A stretch of DNA of 64,000 nucleotides from Oxytricha trifallax. Its lineage: Eukaryota; Ciliophora; Spirotrichea; Sporadotrichida; Oxytrichidae. Below, in pieces: positions 63,717 through 64,000 of the stretch. The translations under genes were made by a program, and so were the position numbers. The notes under the pieces are model-generated. The model was not told where the DNA came from. It saw only the letters and a program-made list of their open reading frames with translations, and searched no databases. Numbering within the stretch: position 1 is the first letter of the stretch; each line of letters begins with the position of its first letter. The stretch is from the NCBI GenBank assembly GCA_000711775.1, contig ARYC01000088.1, positions 1 through 64,000 of the forward strand. Reading direction: 5' to 3'.

Positions 63717-64000
63717 AACTTTAAATTAGTTTATTTTAATTGTTATCTTTATGAGAACTTCAATATAATTTCACTATTTAATTAACATTTTATTTAGAAT
63801 TTAAATTTTAATTAATAAATTAATGATCAATTGGATTTGGATGAAATCTTATTTATTATTTTGTATAAGGAATATTTGAATAATTAATTTGATATTTTAA
63901 TGTGAATGTACGAGGCTTGGAAACCATTAAACTGAAGTGAGAAAGACTGACTACAAAAATTATATATTAGAGAATAACTGTATTATTAATAACGAGTATA
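63717..64000. other. AT-rich DNA to the window edge
   Basis: No feature recognised in the last 280 bp. Confidence 0.45.

Overview
Organism and compartment. The window reads as germline (micronuclear) DNA of a spirotrich ciliate of the Oxytricha/Stylonychia type. Long reading frames appear only when TAA and TAG are read as Gln and TGA is the sole stop. Genes carry short GT..AG introns. Many are also cut by short AT-rich inserts that are not introns: each lies between two copies of a 3-13 bp direct repeat (pointer), and removing the insert plus one copy restores the frame. These are internal eliminated sequences (IESs) between macronuclear-destined segments (MDSs). The left edge holds the end of a Telomere-Bearing Element (TBE) transposon that finishes in GGGGTTTTGGGGTTTTG, the Oxytricha telomere repeat.

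Layout. 1-1465: TBE end with a decayed DDE transposase on the minus strand. 1.6-12.1 kb: low-complexity proteins, a possible PG-repeat axonemal protein, an orphan MORN-repeat piece and a RING-finger protein. 12.2-12.9 kb: a 624 bp palindromic element. 13.1-19.0 kb: a DOMON protein, a polytopic membrane protein, an unknown protein and a Rab5-like GTPase. 19.3-25.5 kb: a small tail-anchored-type protein, an acidic protein, a membrane J-protein, the inverted last MDS of the Rab gene, a coiled-coil protein and a small basic protein. 26.1-42.4 kb, all minus strand: a large ion-channel-like protein, a calcium-dependent protein kinase, an EDRF1 homologue and a mitochondrial carrier. 42.6-48.5 kb: a coiled-coil protein and a MORN-repeat protein. 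49.8-57.9 kb: two axonemal-type proteins and a membrane protein split by a 996 bp palindromic IES. 58.3-63.7 kb: a small membrane protein, a TMC-like channel and a methyltransferase.

Main result. The Rab5-like gene is scrambled. Its G-domain (18.4-19.0 kb, plus strand) ends in a 14 bp sequence that recurs inverted at 22.37 kb. Joining there adds, in frame, a Rab-type polybasic Cys-Cys tail encoded on the minus strand 3.3 kb away, beyond three other genes. About 20 IESs are mapped to base resolution, including one inside an intron and one that is almost entirely a near-perfect palindrome.

Limits. In AT-rich DNA pointers of 3-5 bp are ambiguous, some junctions stay unresolved, and several starts and stops are approximate. 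No tRNA, rRNA or CRISPR was seen. The genes are mostly unrelated and would sit on separate nanochromosomes in the macronucleus; a loose theme is cilia and membranes (MORN, PG-repeat, CFAP-like, channels, CDPK).
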